From Solenopsis invicta (Eukaryota > Arthropoda > Insecta > Hymenoptera > Formicidae), in assembly GCF_016802725.1 (NCBI RefSeq), contig NC_052671.1, positions 25,607,728-25,671,727 of the forward strand: a stretch of DNA of 64,000 bases, read 5' to 3'. This document shows positions 43,087 to 54,641 of the stretch, piece by piece (positions within the stretch are counted from its first letter, which is position 1; the number at the start of each line of letters is the position of its first letter). The position numbers and the translations under genes are program-made. A model generated the notes under the pieces. It was not told the DNA's origin. It saw only the letters and a list, made by a program, of their open reading frames with translations, and did not search any database.

Positions 43087-44275
43087 CGCAGTACTGCAAC
43101 CATGAAGGCTGTTCTAGCCGTGCTTGCAATATTTTGCTTCTAGGCCATTCTGAAGTCGTACTTCTTTTTCTGCCCCAGTGCAATACTGATGGCTACTGCT
43201 GCCCTCCATCAGGCTTCGCCATATCTGGCTACCCTTACTTAGTTTCGCCTGCAGGTCAATGCAGTTCCCGGGGTGTGGCACTGGGAGCCATAAGTAAGAG
43301 CTGGGTTTCGCACGAGGACCAGTCACTTCGAGCCATCCCTCGTATACGTTGGATGTGACCGCTCTTAGTCAAAGGTACTACCTCTGTACCAAATCCCCAT
43401 ACACCCCATTTCACACATACCTAAAGTCATATTTTTAATTAAATCTGTTTTAAGCAATTGGTTAAAATAATTAAGGAAAACCCACAATAATAAACACAAT
43501 GTAAATAAGTTTACGCACAAACTATATTTAAATAGAAATAAAAACCAAAATAATAGGAAATTTACTAAGCGAAAGGGATATGTTTTTTGTAATATTACTT
43601 TAAGGATAATAAGAAAAAAGACGGACAATAAGAAAATTACAAATATTACTTATTTTTTTTCAAATATGAATTAAATATTTTATATGATTATAAACTTACT
43701 AATGCTATTATATATCAATTATAATTTTTGTTCTGATCTATAAAATAAAAATGATTTTAAATGTATCGATATGTACTAAAAATTAGAAATTAACAGTGTA
43801 TATTGTTTTCAAATAGTTAAGGAAAACCCAAGATAATAAACATACTGTAAATTAATTTCATCATGAACTACATTTAAATAAAAATCAAAATCAAAACAAT
43901 AGGGAAATTACTTAGCGAAAGCGATATATCTCTTAGAATATTAGTTTAAGAATAATACGAACAAAGGTGGGCAATATGTAAAAATTAGCTCGAGATATAA
44001 ATCGCGACTATATACTTTGAAACACCGTACACCAAACTACATCACCAAATCAAGAAAAATTTCCAAAGGTCTCGTCCAATCGCCCGCACCACGCACCGTG
44101 AAAATTTGCAAAAAAAGACATCGCCAACCACATGTACGATACGCGATAATGTAGCGAGAAATTAATTAGGCACATCATCGATCGCGTTTCTCAATCGGGA
44201 TAACACAGAATCTTTAACCTTTCTTTTCTGTACTACTTATACTTGATTTATTGAAATTATATCTCCACACTCAAA

Positions 44276-44332
44276 AAAAATGTTTTCGATACGTTTTGTT
44301 TATACACTGCAGAGATATATTTAAAATGCCTT
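44276..44332 (-). repeat. 57 bp fragment of the RTE LINE outside the LINE
   Basis: Identical by eye to 42029-42085 (the frameshift region of the LINE ORF), same orientation, about 0.9 kb beyond the LINE's 5' end. Flanks are unrelated, so it is a separate short capture. Confidence 0.8.
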
Positions 44333-45144
44333 AAGAAAAATGAAATTATCTACTTAATATAAATTACTCTTTTCGAACTTTTTCCTTTATTCTTCCTTTT
44401 CTAAGATTCTTTAATATTTCTTTCTGTCTTTTTCCTTTTCTTTTATTTTTCTCCTACTTTCTTTTTTCCCTTCTTTCAATTTAGACTTATTTTCTATTTT
44501 TATTAAATTTTAATCGAAGTATCAACTTCAGTTACTTATTTCTAATTACATTGAGATAGTTACTTAGCAACAGTTCATTTAACTCTGAATTTGCAATCGA
44601 ATGCTTTATATTAATTGATTAATCGATATCATTAACGAGAAAGTACAATTTATATATTAGGTGAATTAAAAAGATATAAAAAATGAACTTACTTGATACA
44701 TCAAATTTATGTATAATGTAATTTTTAATTTTACACTCACACAACCGCACACATGCACACACATGTACGTGCGATGTGTATGTATGTGCATTCATATACG
44801 TATATAAGATTTTGAACGTCATAAAATATTTCAATTTTCATATTTGTGCATATATATCCTTAAATTTAATATATATTTATAATTTTTTTTAAAGGACATT
44901 GACAGTGTATTGTGTATACATATAATAGAGGCAGAAGAGAGTTTAGAAACATCATTTTATTTTTTTTAGATATAACTAAAAAAAGGGAAAATTACGTGGT
45001 ACAAATGTGCACACATGAAGAAAGAGAAAAAAAGAGAGTATACGAAAGTTAAAAATGTAAAAATTACAATTATTACTTATTTATTTTATATTTTATAATA
45101 ATTAATGCTTTTTTGTATTATGTAATACAAAAAAAATATGTGAG

Positions 45145-45219
45145 AAAGGGTATAGTGGAATAAGAAGAATGATTTTGGACCCCGCGTGTAATCAATCGTT
45201 ATATACAGCAAAATATCCT
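45145..45219. repeat. Isolated end of the palindromic element family
   Basis: Matches the right end of the 34249-35090 element in inverted orientation (AAAGGGTATAGTGGAATAAG, CCCCGCGTGTAATCAATC, GCAAAATATCCT). The match also extends outward a few bases (TATGTG and a TGTAATACAAAAA block), which suggests that the true element boundary lies further out. Confidence 0.65.
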
Positions 45220-46320
45220 GTTCACGCTACGCGTGTCTCTTCAGTTTTCCTTCGCGCCGTTTTTGCGTAAACCTTTAAACACCAGTTTAAAGGTTCTTTT
45301 CTAATAATGTACTAATATTACATGATATTTTGTGTCATAAAAATAAAAATTTCTCTAATATAAATGTGCACAGGTGAAGAGAGAGAAAAAGAGAGAGTAT
45401 ACGAAAGTAAAAAATGTAAAAATTACAATTATTACTTATTTTATTTAAAATATAAATTAAATATTTTGTATGACATTATAAACTTACTAATGCAATTAAA
45501 TATTATTTATAATTTCTGTTCTGATCTATACAATTAAAAAAATTTTAAAAGAATTGAAATGTATTAAAAATTAGAAATTAACAGTGTATATTGTTTTCAC
45601 AACAGACATATCTAAAGTTATATTTTTAAATTAAATCAGTTTTAAGCAATATGATAAAATAGTTAAGGAAAACCCGAGATAATAAATATAATGTAAATAA
45701 ATTTATTCATGAACTAAATTTAAATAAAAGTAAAAATTGAGAAATTAATAAGGAAATCACTTAGCAAAAGCGATATATCTTTTCTAATATTACTTTAAGA
45801 ATAATAAGAATAAAGGCGGATGATATGTGAAAATTACAAATATTTCTTATTTTACTCTAAATATGAATTAATGATTTTATTTGACATTATGGAGTAATTA
45901 ATGCTATTAAGTATCAATTATAATTTCTGTTCTGATCCATGTGATAAAAAAGACTTTAAATGGATTGAAATGTATTATTAAAAGTTAGAAATTAACAGAG
46001 TATATTGTTTTCACACATACCTAAAGTCATATTTTTAATTAAATCTGTTTTAAGCAATTTGTTAAAATAACTAAGGAAGACCAACGATAATAAACACAAT
46101 ATAAATAAATTTACGCACAAACTACATTTAAATAGAAATAAAAACCAAAATGATAGGAAATTTACTTAGCAAAAGCGATATGTCTTTTGTAATATATATA
46201 TATATATATGGTACTTTATTCCTTGCGGAGTACACTGCGGACCTCCGCTCCGCTTACAAAATTTAAACCTCGCAATTTTATTCCTCGCATCCTATCCAAC
46301 ACCTGAGAGAGAGAGAAAGA

Positions 46321-49083
46321 TCACTCATCCATCCATACATCCACACTCATTCTCTGGACCTCCGTTTCCGCCGCATTTTCCTCTCTTCCTTCCACACTCT
46401 CATTCACACCCAACCACCCTCCTCCCTCCCTCAACTCCTCTAATCTTCTCATCCAAATCTTTCCCTCCCCGTCTTCTCCCAAGACCTCATCCACCATCTC
46501 CTGCCATCCTTTTTCAACCCCCCGATTCGTGCATTCCTCCCATACATGCTCCCAAGTTTCCATTCCCCCTCCACATATCCTACACTTCCTTTCTTCATCC
46601 CCTTCCCAATATCTATTCCCCATCATCCCCCTAACCTAACCTAACCTAAACTTCGCCACTCTCTGCCATCTTTGTTCCTTCCATCCCTTCTTTAGGTACT
46701 CTGGCACCCCCTTACCTTTCACCCTACCATACCATAAGTTATATCTAGAGCCCCTAATTTTCTCCCATCTTTCCTCCTCCTGCCACCTTCTCTCTCTTGC
46801 CACTACCTCTTCTCCCCTCAGCTCACCCCCCTCTCTCATCTTTTCTATCTCAGTTAGGTTCCAGCTCTTCTCCTCGTAAAAGTCTCTCCTTTCCTCTTCC
46901 CATTTACCCACTACTTTTCCTACCTTCGTCCTGTCTCTCATTTCCTCCAAACACAATCTCGCCAACTCTCCTCCCCCTCCTTCTCCCAGTTTCTTTTCAT
47001 AGCTCCAGGCCCTCAACCCTGCCCTCCCCCTTAACTTTTCCCTCTGCATTTCCTCCCTCACCATGTACCCAGGCGTGTACCTCTCAACCCCCACAATCCA
47101 CTTCAAGAACCTGTCCTGTATCCTCTCTACCTTTTCCCTTTCTTTCCATCCCCAAATTTCTGCCCCATAGCTAACCACCGTCCATACCAACCTATCAAAT
47201 AACCACATCCTTCTAGCCCAGTTCTTTCCAAATCTCCTCTTTCCTATTCCCCATACTTCTCTCATCACCACTGCTCCCTTGTTAACTCTCTCCTCTATAT
47301 GTTCTTTCTGACCCCCATTTGCCATCATTACATACCCTAGGTATTTGTATTTTCTCACCTCTTCTATCTCTCTTCCTTTCCATTTCCACACCATCTTTTT
47401 CTGTCTTCCGCCTCCCCTTCTACACCTCATTATTTTCGTCTTTTCTACATTGACCTCTAGTCCCTTCCGTTCTATGTAGCTTTCTAATGCCTTAATCATC
47501 CCTTTCATCCCTGTCTCCTCCTCTGCAACCACTGCCACATCATCTGCATACGCTAGCGAGTATATTTTCCTTCCCTTTACCCTCACTCCTCCCCATCCCT
47601 CCCTCTCTAACTCCTCATTCAAATCCGCCAGCAATAGCGTGAATAAGCATGGGCTCAGAAGGCATCCCTGTCTTACCCCTTTCCCCGTCCAAAAGTTTTC
47701 CCCTACCTTTTCCCCCACCCTCACTCTACTTAGGGTCTCCTCCAGTACCTCCTCGCACCTCACGACCAAGCTTTCTCTAACTCCCCTCTCCCTCATCATC
47801 TGTATGAGGATTTCCCTATCCACCGAGTCAAACGCAGCTTTCAGGTCTATATATAGCACTACCATCTTGCCTTTTCTTACTGCCACCCTCTTGTTTATCA
47901 TATAATTCAGCACGTAGATCTGATCAATTGTGCCTACCCCTCTCCTAAACCCCGTTTGACTCGGTGGGAGTATCCCCTTCCTCTCCACCTCCTCCCTCAA
48001 TCTCTCCGCAAGTACCGCTGCGTACACCTTGTATGCCGTCTGCGTTAGCGTGATCCCTCTATAGTCTTCAACCCTCTCCCCTTCCCCCTTTTTCACTATC
48101 GGCACTACCACCCCCTCCCTCCACTCCTCCGGCCACCCCTCTCCTCTCCACACTCTGTCACATATTTCCCACAGCCATTCCTTTATTTCTTTTCCCCCAT
48201 ATTTCCATACTTTATTTACGATACCATCCCCTCCCGCCGCTTTTCCCTCCTTCAGTTTACTTACCGCCCTTGCTATTTCTTCCCTACTGATATCATCTTC
48301 CACTCCTTCTCTTCCCCTCACCTCCCCTCTCACCCTCCACTCTACTCCCCCCAACACCTTTCTAAAGTGTCCCTCCCATTCCCTCATTTCGATCCCTTCC
48401 GTGACTCTCTTTCTCTTTCTCCTCCCCCTATTTACTACCCTCCAAACATCCCCTTCCGTTCTTACACCTTCCAATTCTTTCTCCCATCTTTCTCTTTCCC
48501 TTTTTTTCCTTTCCTTACAATATTCTCTGTATCCCTTTCTCATCTCCTTATATTTCTCCCCATTCCCTCCTCTTTTCTTCCACTTTTTAAACTCTTCCCT
48601 TACTTCTCTTTTCATATTCCTACATTCTATATTCCACCATCCTCTCCGCACCTTTTTCTCTTCTCTCTCTACTCTTTCCAATGCTCTTTCCACTCTCTTT
48701 TTCAATTTCCTCCAATCCTCCTCAACCACCTCCGAAACATTATCCCTCTTGCCCATGTATTCCTCAAATTTCTTCCTTTCCTCTTCCGTCCACACCCCTC
48801 TTCTTTCTCTTCCTTTTCTTTTCCCAATCCTTTCTTCCCTCCTTCCTCCCCCCTTCACATACATCGTTAATGGCTGATGATCCGAGTCCACCCAGTCCTC
48901 CACCTTCATCTTTACCACTTTACCTCTCGTATTCTCATTTCCGATTACATAGTCAATTACAGTCCCCCCCTTCCCTCCAGTATATGTCCATTCTCCCTCC
49001 TCATCTCCCTTTATACATCCGTTCAGAATTGACCATCCTAATTCCTTTAAAAAACCACACAATTTCTTTCCCTCTCCATTCAT
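46321..49083 (-). pseudogene. LINE reverse transcriptase and CCHC domain, one in-frame stop
   Basis: The open frame 49083-46636 (815 residues) starts within the distal endonuclease (V-I-D-Y-V-I-G, then D-S-D-H-Q-P-L). It contains RT motifs G-K-A-A-G-G-D-G, I-D-L-K-A-A-F-D-S-V, R-Q-G-C-L-L-S-P and the active site Y-A-D-D. It stops at TAG 46636-46638 inside a run of four TTAGG units. The same frame continues (46626-46321) with C-R-I-C...H-V-W-E-E-C, a C-x2-C-x8-H-x4-C finger typical of LINE C-termini. Arg, Glu, Gly and Lys dominate the protein because of the purine bias. Confidence 0.85.
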
Positions 49084-49573
49084 CTTCCCATCTTTTGAAT
49101 TTCTCTCTCTTTCCCCTCTCTACCCCTCCCTCTTCCTCCTCTCCTATACCTCCCCCCTCTCTGCCCGTTCTCTTATTAAAATTCCCCCCTATTAATATAC
49201 TTACCCCCTCCTCTCTCTCCTCCATCCACTCTCTTAATTGTCTCGTTTTTTCCTCTAAATCCCCATTCACGTATACACCCACTAGTTTCCACCATTCTCC
49301 CCCTAATTTGACTTTACTCACCTGTAAACCCACCTCTCTCCTTTTCCTATTCTCTTTTCCTCTTTCTATCCCATCCCTAATCCCTACAATCATCCCCCCC
49401 ATTGCCCTTCCTTTTTTGCTCTTTCTTCCCGCTTCTTGCACCTCCCAAATATATCCCTTCGGTAACCATCTTTTCACCCTCTCCCATCCTTTCTTCTGTA
49501 ACCATGTCTCACTCAAAAACATCACATCCCATTTCTTCAATTTCTCCCTAAAGTCCTCCTCTTTATTTTCCAT
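49001..49573 (-). pseudogene. LINE endonuclease N-terminal part
   Basis: APE-type endonuclease: W-D-V-M-F-L-S-E-T-W, G-V-Y-V-N-G and I-L-I-G-G-N-F-N. The last motif is normally G-D-F-N; the catalytic Asp is Asn here. The frame departs near 49095-49110 in a GA-rich tract, where the downstream frame takes over (S-K-D-G-K-M-N-G-E-G). Confidence 0.8.
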
Positions 49574-49716
49574 GCCTGCTACATTCCAAAAACCTATTTT
49601 ATATTCTTTACTGTCTCTCCTTTTTCTATTCCTCCTTCTATCATATTTTCCATTTCCCTTATTCCCATCCTTTTCCCTCTCTCCTACCCCCCCCCCCCCC
49701 CTATTAAAAAACGTCT

Positions 49717-50034
49717 TTACCTTTCTCCTTCTTTCCCCCTCTCTCCTCCACTCTTACATCTCTTCCCCTCCTTTTCTCTCCTCTCTTCAACAATTCTAGC
49801 AGTGGCGCACTGTTTGATCTTTCCCTCATAAGACTTTCTGCCTTGCTCGGCCTTCCTACTCTTCTCTTTTTCTCTCCGTTCCCGTCTACTTCCTTTTCCC
49901 TCTCTTTCCCTCCCTTCTTTCCTTCCTCTATCTCGTCTTTCTTCTAATCTGCCAATTTTCCTATTTAAAATATTTACTAGAATGACTCTTTTTATATTTA
50001 AGATTATCACTTTTAATCTAAGAAAACAAATCAA
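49717..50034 (-). pseudogene. Possible remnant of LINE ORF1
   Basis: 105 codons, very basic and acidic (R/E/K/G repeats), no recognisable motif. It is upstream of the endonuclease on the same strand, where ORF1 would be. The composition alone could produce it. Confidence 0.25.
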
Positions 50035-50460
50035 TTAAGTTTAGAAAATGTAAAAAATATCAAATTATATGTTAAGATATTATATTTGATACTCAGTAGA
50101 TTACTCCAATTCAAAATTTCCCGCGACTGCACTAACTCTCTCCTGCTATGCTTCTCACTTCTACCGCCCGATGTCGCTACCCTCCCTCTTTTCTGCTTCC
50201 TCTCTTTTCTCTATACCTACTATCCCGTCTAACCTCCAAATCCCGTCCCAACCCTACTATCACTCCTGTCTCCCTATTCCCTTACCCCTGCCCTATCCCT
50301 TATTCTCCCAACTCCACCTGCTACTTCTCCGTCCCCTCACCCCCTCACACTCCAATCCTGCCCTTCTTCTTCTCAAAAACACAATCTCACCAAACACACC
50401 TTACAAACACACGACTATCACTCTCGCTACCGGAAACGGAAGTCCATGTCTTTTGTAATA

Positions 50461-51117
50461 GTAAAAATATTAAAACTATTTAAAAATAATAAGAAAAAAG
50501 TCAGACAATATGAAAATTACAAATATTACTTATTTTATTTCAAATGTGTATGAATTAAATATTTTATATGGCATTATAAACTTACTAATACTATTAAATA
50601 AGTCGTTACGTTCGTATTTAATTAATTTTTGTTACTTCAAAACTAATTAAATTTACTTATTTATTGTACTTATTAAAGTTTTATTTGCACATAATGTAAT
50701 TGATATTATTATTTGTACTATTTATTTATTCAAGCATTTTATTTTTCTTTTAAATTGCATGTTTGTTACAACGTCAATTCACAGTTATCTATTTATTAAG
50801 TATTTTAAACAATTACATATTTTTACACGAAAAGTAGAATTTTGCAAAATTACTAAAATTTGGAATAATTTTTTTAGGATTAAAATAATTATGTAATTAT
50901 TATATTTTGTTAATAAAATATTTATGTAAGATGTTGAAAATATCAAAACTTTTTACAACATTGTTATACTTAAGCATCATACATAATTACTTTTGTATTA
51001 TATAGAAGGGAAACTTTTATTTAAATGAACTTAAATGAACTTTAAATAAACTTTAAATGAACTTCTATTTGACAATGTTTACAATATTTACAAGTTGTTT
51101 AAAAATATTATAATACA
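50461..51117. other. Resumed 0.4 kb repeat, then AT-rich DNA
   Basis: 50461-50605 continues the repeat array interrupted by the LINE. 50606-51117 is AT-rich with no feature seen. Confidence 0.5.
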
Positions 51118-51360
51118 TTTGTAGGTAAAAATTGCACCACTCGTTCATTACTAATTGTAGATATTTCTATTCGGAGGCGGTCGGGGAAAAATGTTTCTCT
51201 ATTATACTGTTCTATTTCTGGGTCCCTTGGCTCCCACTGCAAAGGTGGCGCTCTACGGAAAAAGGGCACTATTGTATGGACGACAATTATTGTTGGCGAT
51301 ACTTTAATATTTGGGTGAACCTCCATTACTTTCCTTAATCCATTCTTTTGTTGTTTCATA
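51118..51360 (-). CDS. Isolated exon candidate, unrecognised protein
   Basis: About 80 open codons between a TTTAG acceptor (before 51360) and a GTATTA donor (51117). Reads V-H-P-N-I-K-V-S-P-T-I-I-V-V-H, P-P-L-Q-W-E-P-R-D-P-E-I-E-Q and F-F-P-D-R-L-R-I-E-I. Codon use and GC are higher than in the surrounding AT-rich DNA, and the peptide looks protein-like. I do not recognise it. It may be an exon of a host gene with long introns on the minus strand. Confidence 0.4.
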
Positions 51361-52714
51361 TCTAAATTTATAACACAAACTATTAAAATATTTTGTAATA
51401 TTTATCCATTATTAAAAACACCCCTAAACCCATGTACATTCATATTTAAATAAATTAAAAGAAAAATTCATATTTAAATAAATTAAAAGAAAAAATACGT
51501 AGACTATTAAAAAACTGCAAAAAATCAATAACCTTCAAAACAAAAGTATTTCTCATATCGCGTAATGTATGGTGAGTAACATCAAATATATCGGATAATA
51601 ATTTAAACGTTGCCCAGCAACAGTTCATATACTCCTAAAGTTGCATAATATACAAATACCCGAATATATGTACATTCATGTGATAACACATTCACATTTA
51701 TGAATAATAAAGAAGAATGTGTAATTAAAAATTAAAAGTGTAAAGTATAGAACAAACAAATATTTAAGTATACATATATTTGAGTAATAATACTCTCAAG
51801 TTTTAAAATAATTAGAATTATATATAATACAGCATTTAATGCAAATTAAATATTACTTAAAACAAAAAATCTTATTTACAGCCAAAAATTATAATATAAA
51901 AATGCCCATAGATATATAAATTTTAAAATTTAATATCACAAACATGCTTTAGCAAGTTTTAAAATTTAAACTGTTGCATCTTTACTAATAAAAATTGAAT
52001 CATACAATTCATCAGTTATCATACACAATAATGTATAATTGCAACCTCTTAAAAACGATTACACATTTCTCACCCAAGAGTTACGATATTTTTTATAAAA
52101 CATGTATTGATTGATACTAAAAAGATCATTAATAGTCGTAAGCTGCAAAATATACAAATAAAATATATTACTGTATCATTTATCATATATATTAATATTA
52201 CATTTTAATTTATATATCAATTTATTTATTAATATCATAATTATTACAATATATTATTAATATTATTTATTTATGATTATTATTGTATTATTATGCGTTA
52301 TAATTATTAATGAAACATTTTATAACATTTTTTAGTTTCTGAATACCAGATAACAAACGTTGCTATCCTTATATTCAATACACATTTGACTTTGTTCAGG
52401 CAAAGTAGATGCGTGGAAATTTGGATACATCAAATTTGTTGCAAAATCTAACTACTGTGACATAAGATGATGTAAAAAACCGATTACTAATTTTTCTCTC
52501 ACTTCATCTACACAAAAAATTTGCAAAAATTGTATTTTTAACTAAATGACCAATCCAAATGTAAAAAGACCTAAAAACAATTGTAACCAATTTAAATTTT
52601 TATTGTTGAAATTTACTATTATAAGAAATAAAAAATTATACAATATAATAAAAAAAATAATAAACAATATAAAGTATATAAAAATAAAAAATAGAATATT
52701 TTTTAACATATAAG
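51361..52714. other. AT-rich stretch, no feature seen
   Basis: Highly A/T-rich, with a 30 bp duplication at about 51452-51495 (TTCATATTTAAATAAATTAAAAG twice). No gene or element recognised. Confidence 0.6.
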
Positions 52715-53345
52715 ACTTTGTTAAGGAAAACCCAAGATAATAAACATACTATAAATAAATTTACACACAAACTATATTTAAATAAAAATCAAAATCAAAA
52801 TGATAGAAAATTTACTTAGCGAAAGGGATATGTCTTTTGTAATATTACTTTAAGAATAATAAGAAAAAAGACGGACAATATAAAAATTACAAATATTACT
52901 TATTTTATTTCAAATATGAATTAAATATTTTATATGATTATAAACTTACTAATGCTATTAAATATCAATTATAATTTCTGTTCTAATCAATAAAATAAAA
53001 ATGATTTTAAATGTATTGAAATGTATTAAAAATTAAAAATTAACAGTGTATATTGTTTTTACAACAGACATATTTAAAGTCATATTTTTAAATTAAATCA
53101 GTTTTAAGCAATTTGCTAAAGTAGTTAAGGAAAACCCGAGATAATAAACATACTGTAAATAAATTTAATCATGAACTACATTTAAATAAAAATAAAAATT
53201 GAGACAATAGGGAAATCACTTAGCGAAAATTAATTTCTTTCAAACCTTTTCTATTCTTTTTCCTTCTTCTTAGTTTCTTTAATCTTTTTTTCTCTCTCTC
53301 TTCTTCTTTTTCTGTATTTATTTCCTACTTTCTTTTCGTCATAAT
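52715..53345. repeat. About 0.4 kb AT-rich repeat array, segment 3
   Basis: Two further units (AAGGAAAACCC at about 52734 and 53127), ending in a CT-rich patch at 53235-53345 that resembles the one at 44370-44480. Confidence 0.7.
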
Positions 53346-53527
53346 TTTATATATAATTTTATATATAAATTTCAAGTTTACACAACATATACACATAAAC
53401 ATACATATGTATCCAACATATGAGTTTACGTTTACATATACAGAGTGTCTCACATAATTTTAATCCTACGTATTTGCATAATTGTTTCGTTATACAACAT
53501 GTATAAAAAATTAAAATAGTATTATTT

Positions 53528-54641
53528 TGTAACGATGCACACCCCCGAAAATACGATGCATCGTCCCCGGCCACCGACAGCCGGAGAAAGAGAGCCGCCG
53601 GGCTATAACCGGGGGTGCCTCGGGCACCCAAATATAAAAGTCAACAGAAACTTCGCGCGCTAAGATCGTGTCGGTCCATCGCGCGCGTCAAGTCGGCGCG
53701 CACGCGCATGCGAGGGAGCGCGCGTTCGTCCCACTCCGGCGACCCCACCGTCAAGCGCCGAAAATGACGGAGGCAAACGGAGTCGCCGGGTATATATAGG
53801 GCCGCGTGCTCCGGGAAAAGGCACCTGTTTCCCGTCAACCAGCATCACCCGATGATCCGCTGCGCCTGACAATCCCGGGAATAGAAGTGGTCGAAGGTTG
53901 CTTGGCCACTGCGGAGGTACTCCGCAGATTTCCGCACCGTTCCTCATCCTCCGCATTCTCTCGAGCCCGAGCGTCCAACTCTCGTCAAGGTCCTTGGCGA
54001 GAGGAGGACCCCCGATCAGCTCCCGAGCCGCGGTTACATTCCGCTCCGCCACGAAACGCAACCAAGCGGAATCGCCGACACGGGGTTTCGGCCGAGGTAC
54101 TCGGCGTGTTTCGTGGCATCCCAGCCGCCATCATCATCGGCCCGCGCGCGGCCGCGGTAGCCCTACCGATTCGCGCGTTGCCACCTCAACCGCGAAGCTC
54201 CGCCCTACACGCATCGCGACACCGCGGGAAAGCCGCGCCCGCATCCAAGCGTCACTCGCGTCCCGTCGCCTGGCGACACCTCGCGAAGCACCTGTACATA
54301 CGGAAAACTGTAAATAGCCGCGTTCACCGAAACCTGTCCGTCCGCGCGCCATTCTAAATTCTTGTACTTCGTCCGTCCGCGCGCCGTTCTCAATTCTTGT
54401 ACTTTGTCCGTCCGCGCGCCGTTCTAACTTCTTGTATTCTGTCCGTCCGCGCGCAAAACAAGCGGCTGTACCCATTCGAACGTCGCAAAATAAAAAGCAC
54501 ATGTAAAACTCTAGCACATGCACATACCGCCGACTCATTATTTACGCACGTCCGACTCTTTCCTCCGCTTCCCGCACGAGCCCTTTCAATCGCACCGCTC
54601 CGACGAGCTAGCCCGCGCGAGAGGAAATCGGCAACGTTACA
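53528..54641 (+). repeat. Gypsy 5' LTR
   Basis: TGTAACGATG...CAACGTTACA, 1114 bp. TATATATAG near 53793, AATAAA near 54490. Four tandem copies of a unit of about 36 bp (TCCGTCCGCGCGCCrTTCT) at about 54335-54460. Long R region of about 0.7 kb. Confidence 0.95.

Larger units (their letters stand above)
39913..43408 (-). mobile_element. RTE-type LINE, nearly complete, minus strand
   Basis: About 3.5 kb between 10 bp target duplications TTTCACACAT (39903-39912 and 43409-43418). The 3' end at the left finishes in GATGATG-type short repeats, as in RTE elements. It encodes an apurinic-type endonuclease and reverse transcriptase. It interrupts the 0.4 kb repeat array, which reads through on both sides. 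Confidence 0.85.
43419..46179. repeat. About 0.4 kb AT-rich repeat array, segment 2
   Basis: Units recur at 43419-43810, 43811-43990, about 44970-45140, 45360-45605, 45606-46015 and 46016-46179 with a period near 400 bp (AAGGAAAACCC at about 45665 and AAGGAAGACC at about 46072). Interruptions: unique sequence at 44000-44240, a LINE-derived fragment at 44276-44332, a CT-rich patch at 44370-44480 and a palindrome end at 45145-45219. No gene seen. Confidence 0.7.
46195..50445 (-). mobile_element. Purine-rich APE-type LINE, minus strand
   Basis: About 4.25 kb between 15 bp target duplications ATGTCTTTTGTAATA (46180-46194, 50446-50460). The 3' end at the left is AATAAAGTACC followed by a (TA)n tail. 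The coding strand is extremely rich in G and A throughout. It encodes endonuclease, reverse transcriptase and a C-terminal CCHC finger, all in decayed form. I place it in the R1/LOA/Jockey-like group without certainty. The 5' 0.4 kb (50040-50445) is non-coding on the minus strand. Confidence 0.85.

Noticed and set aside
48367..49799. Long plus-strand Ser/Pro/Leu-rich ORFs
   Set aside because: Mirror frames of the purine-rich LINE coding strand.
53660..54357. ORFs of 130-180 codons on both strands inside the gypsy LTR, repeated in the 3' LTR
   Set aside because: They are GC-driven and are duplicated simply because the LTR is. No protein motif and no start in the expected position.
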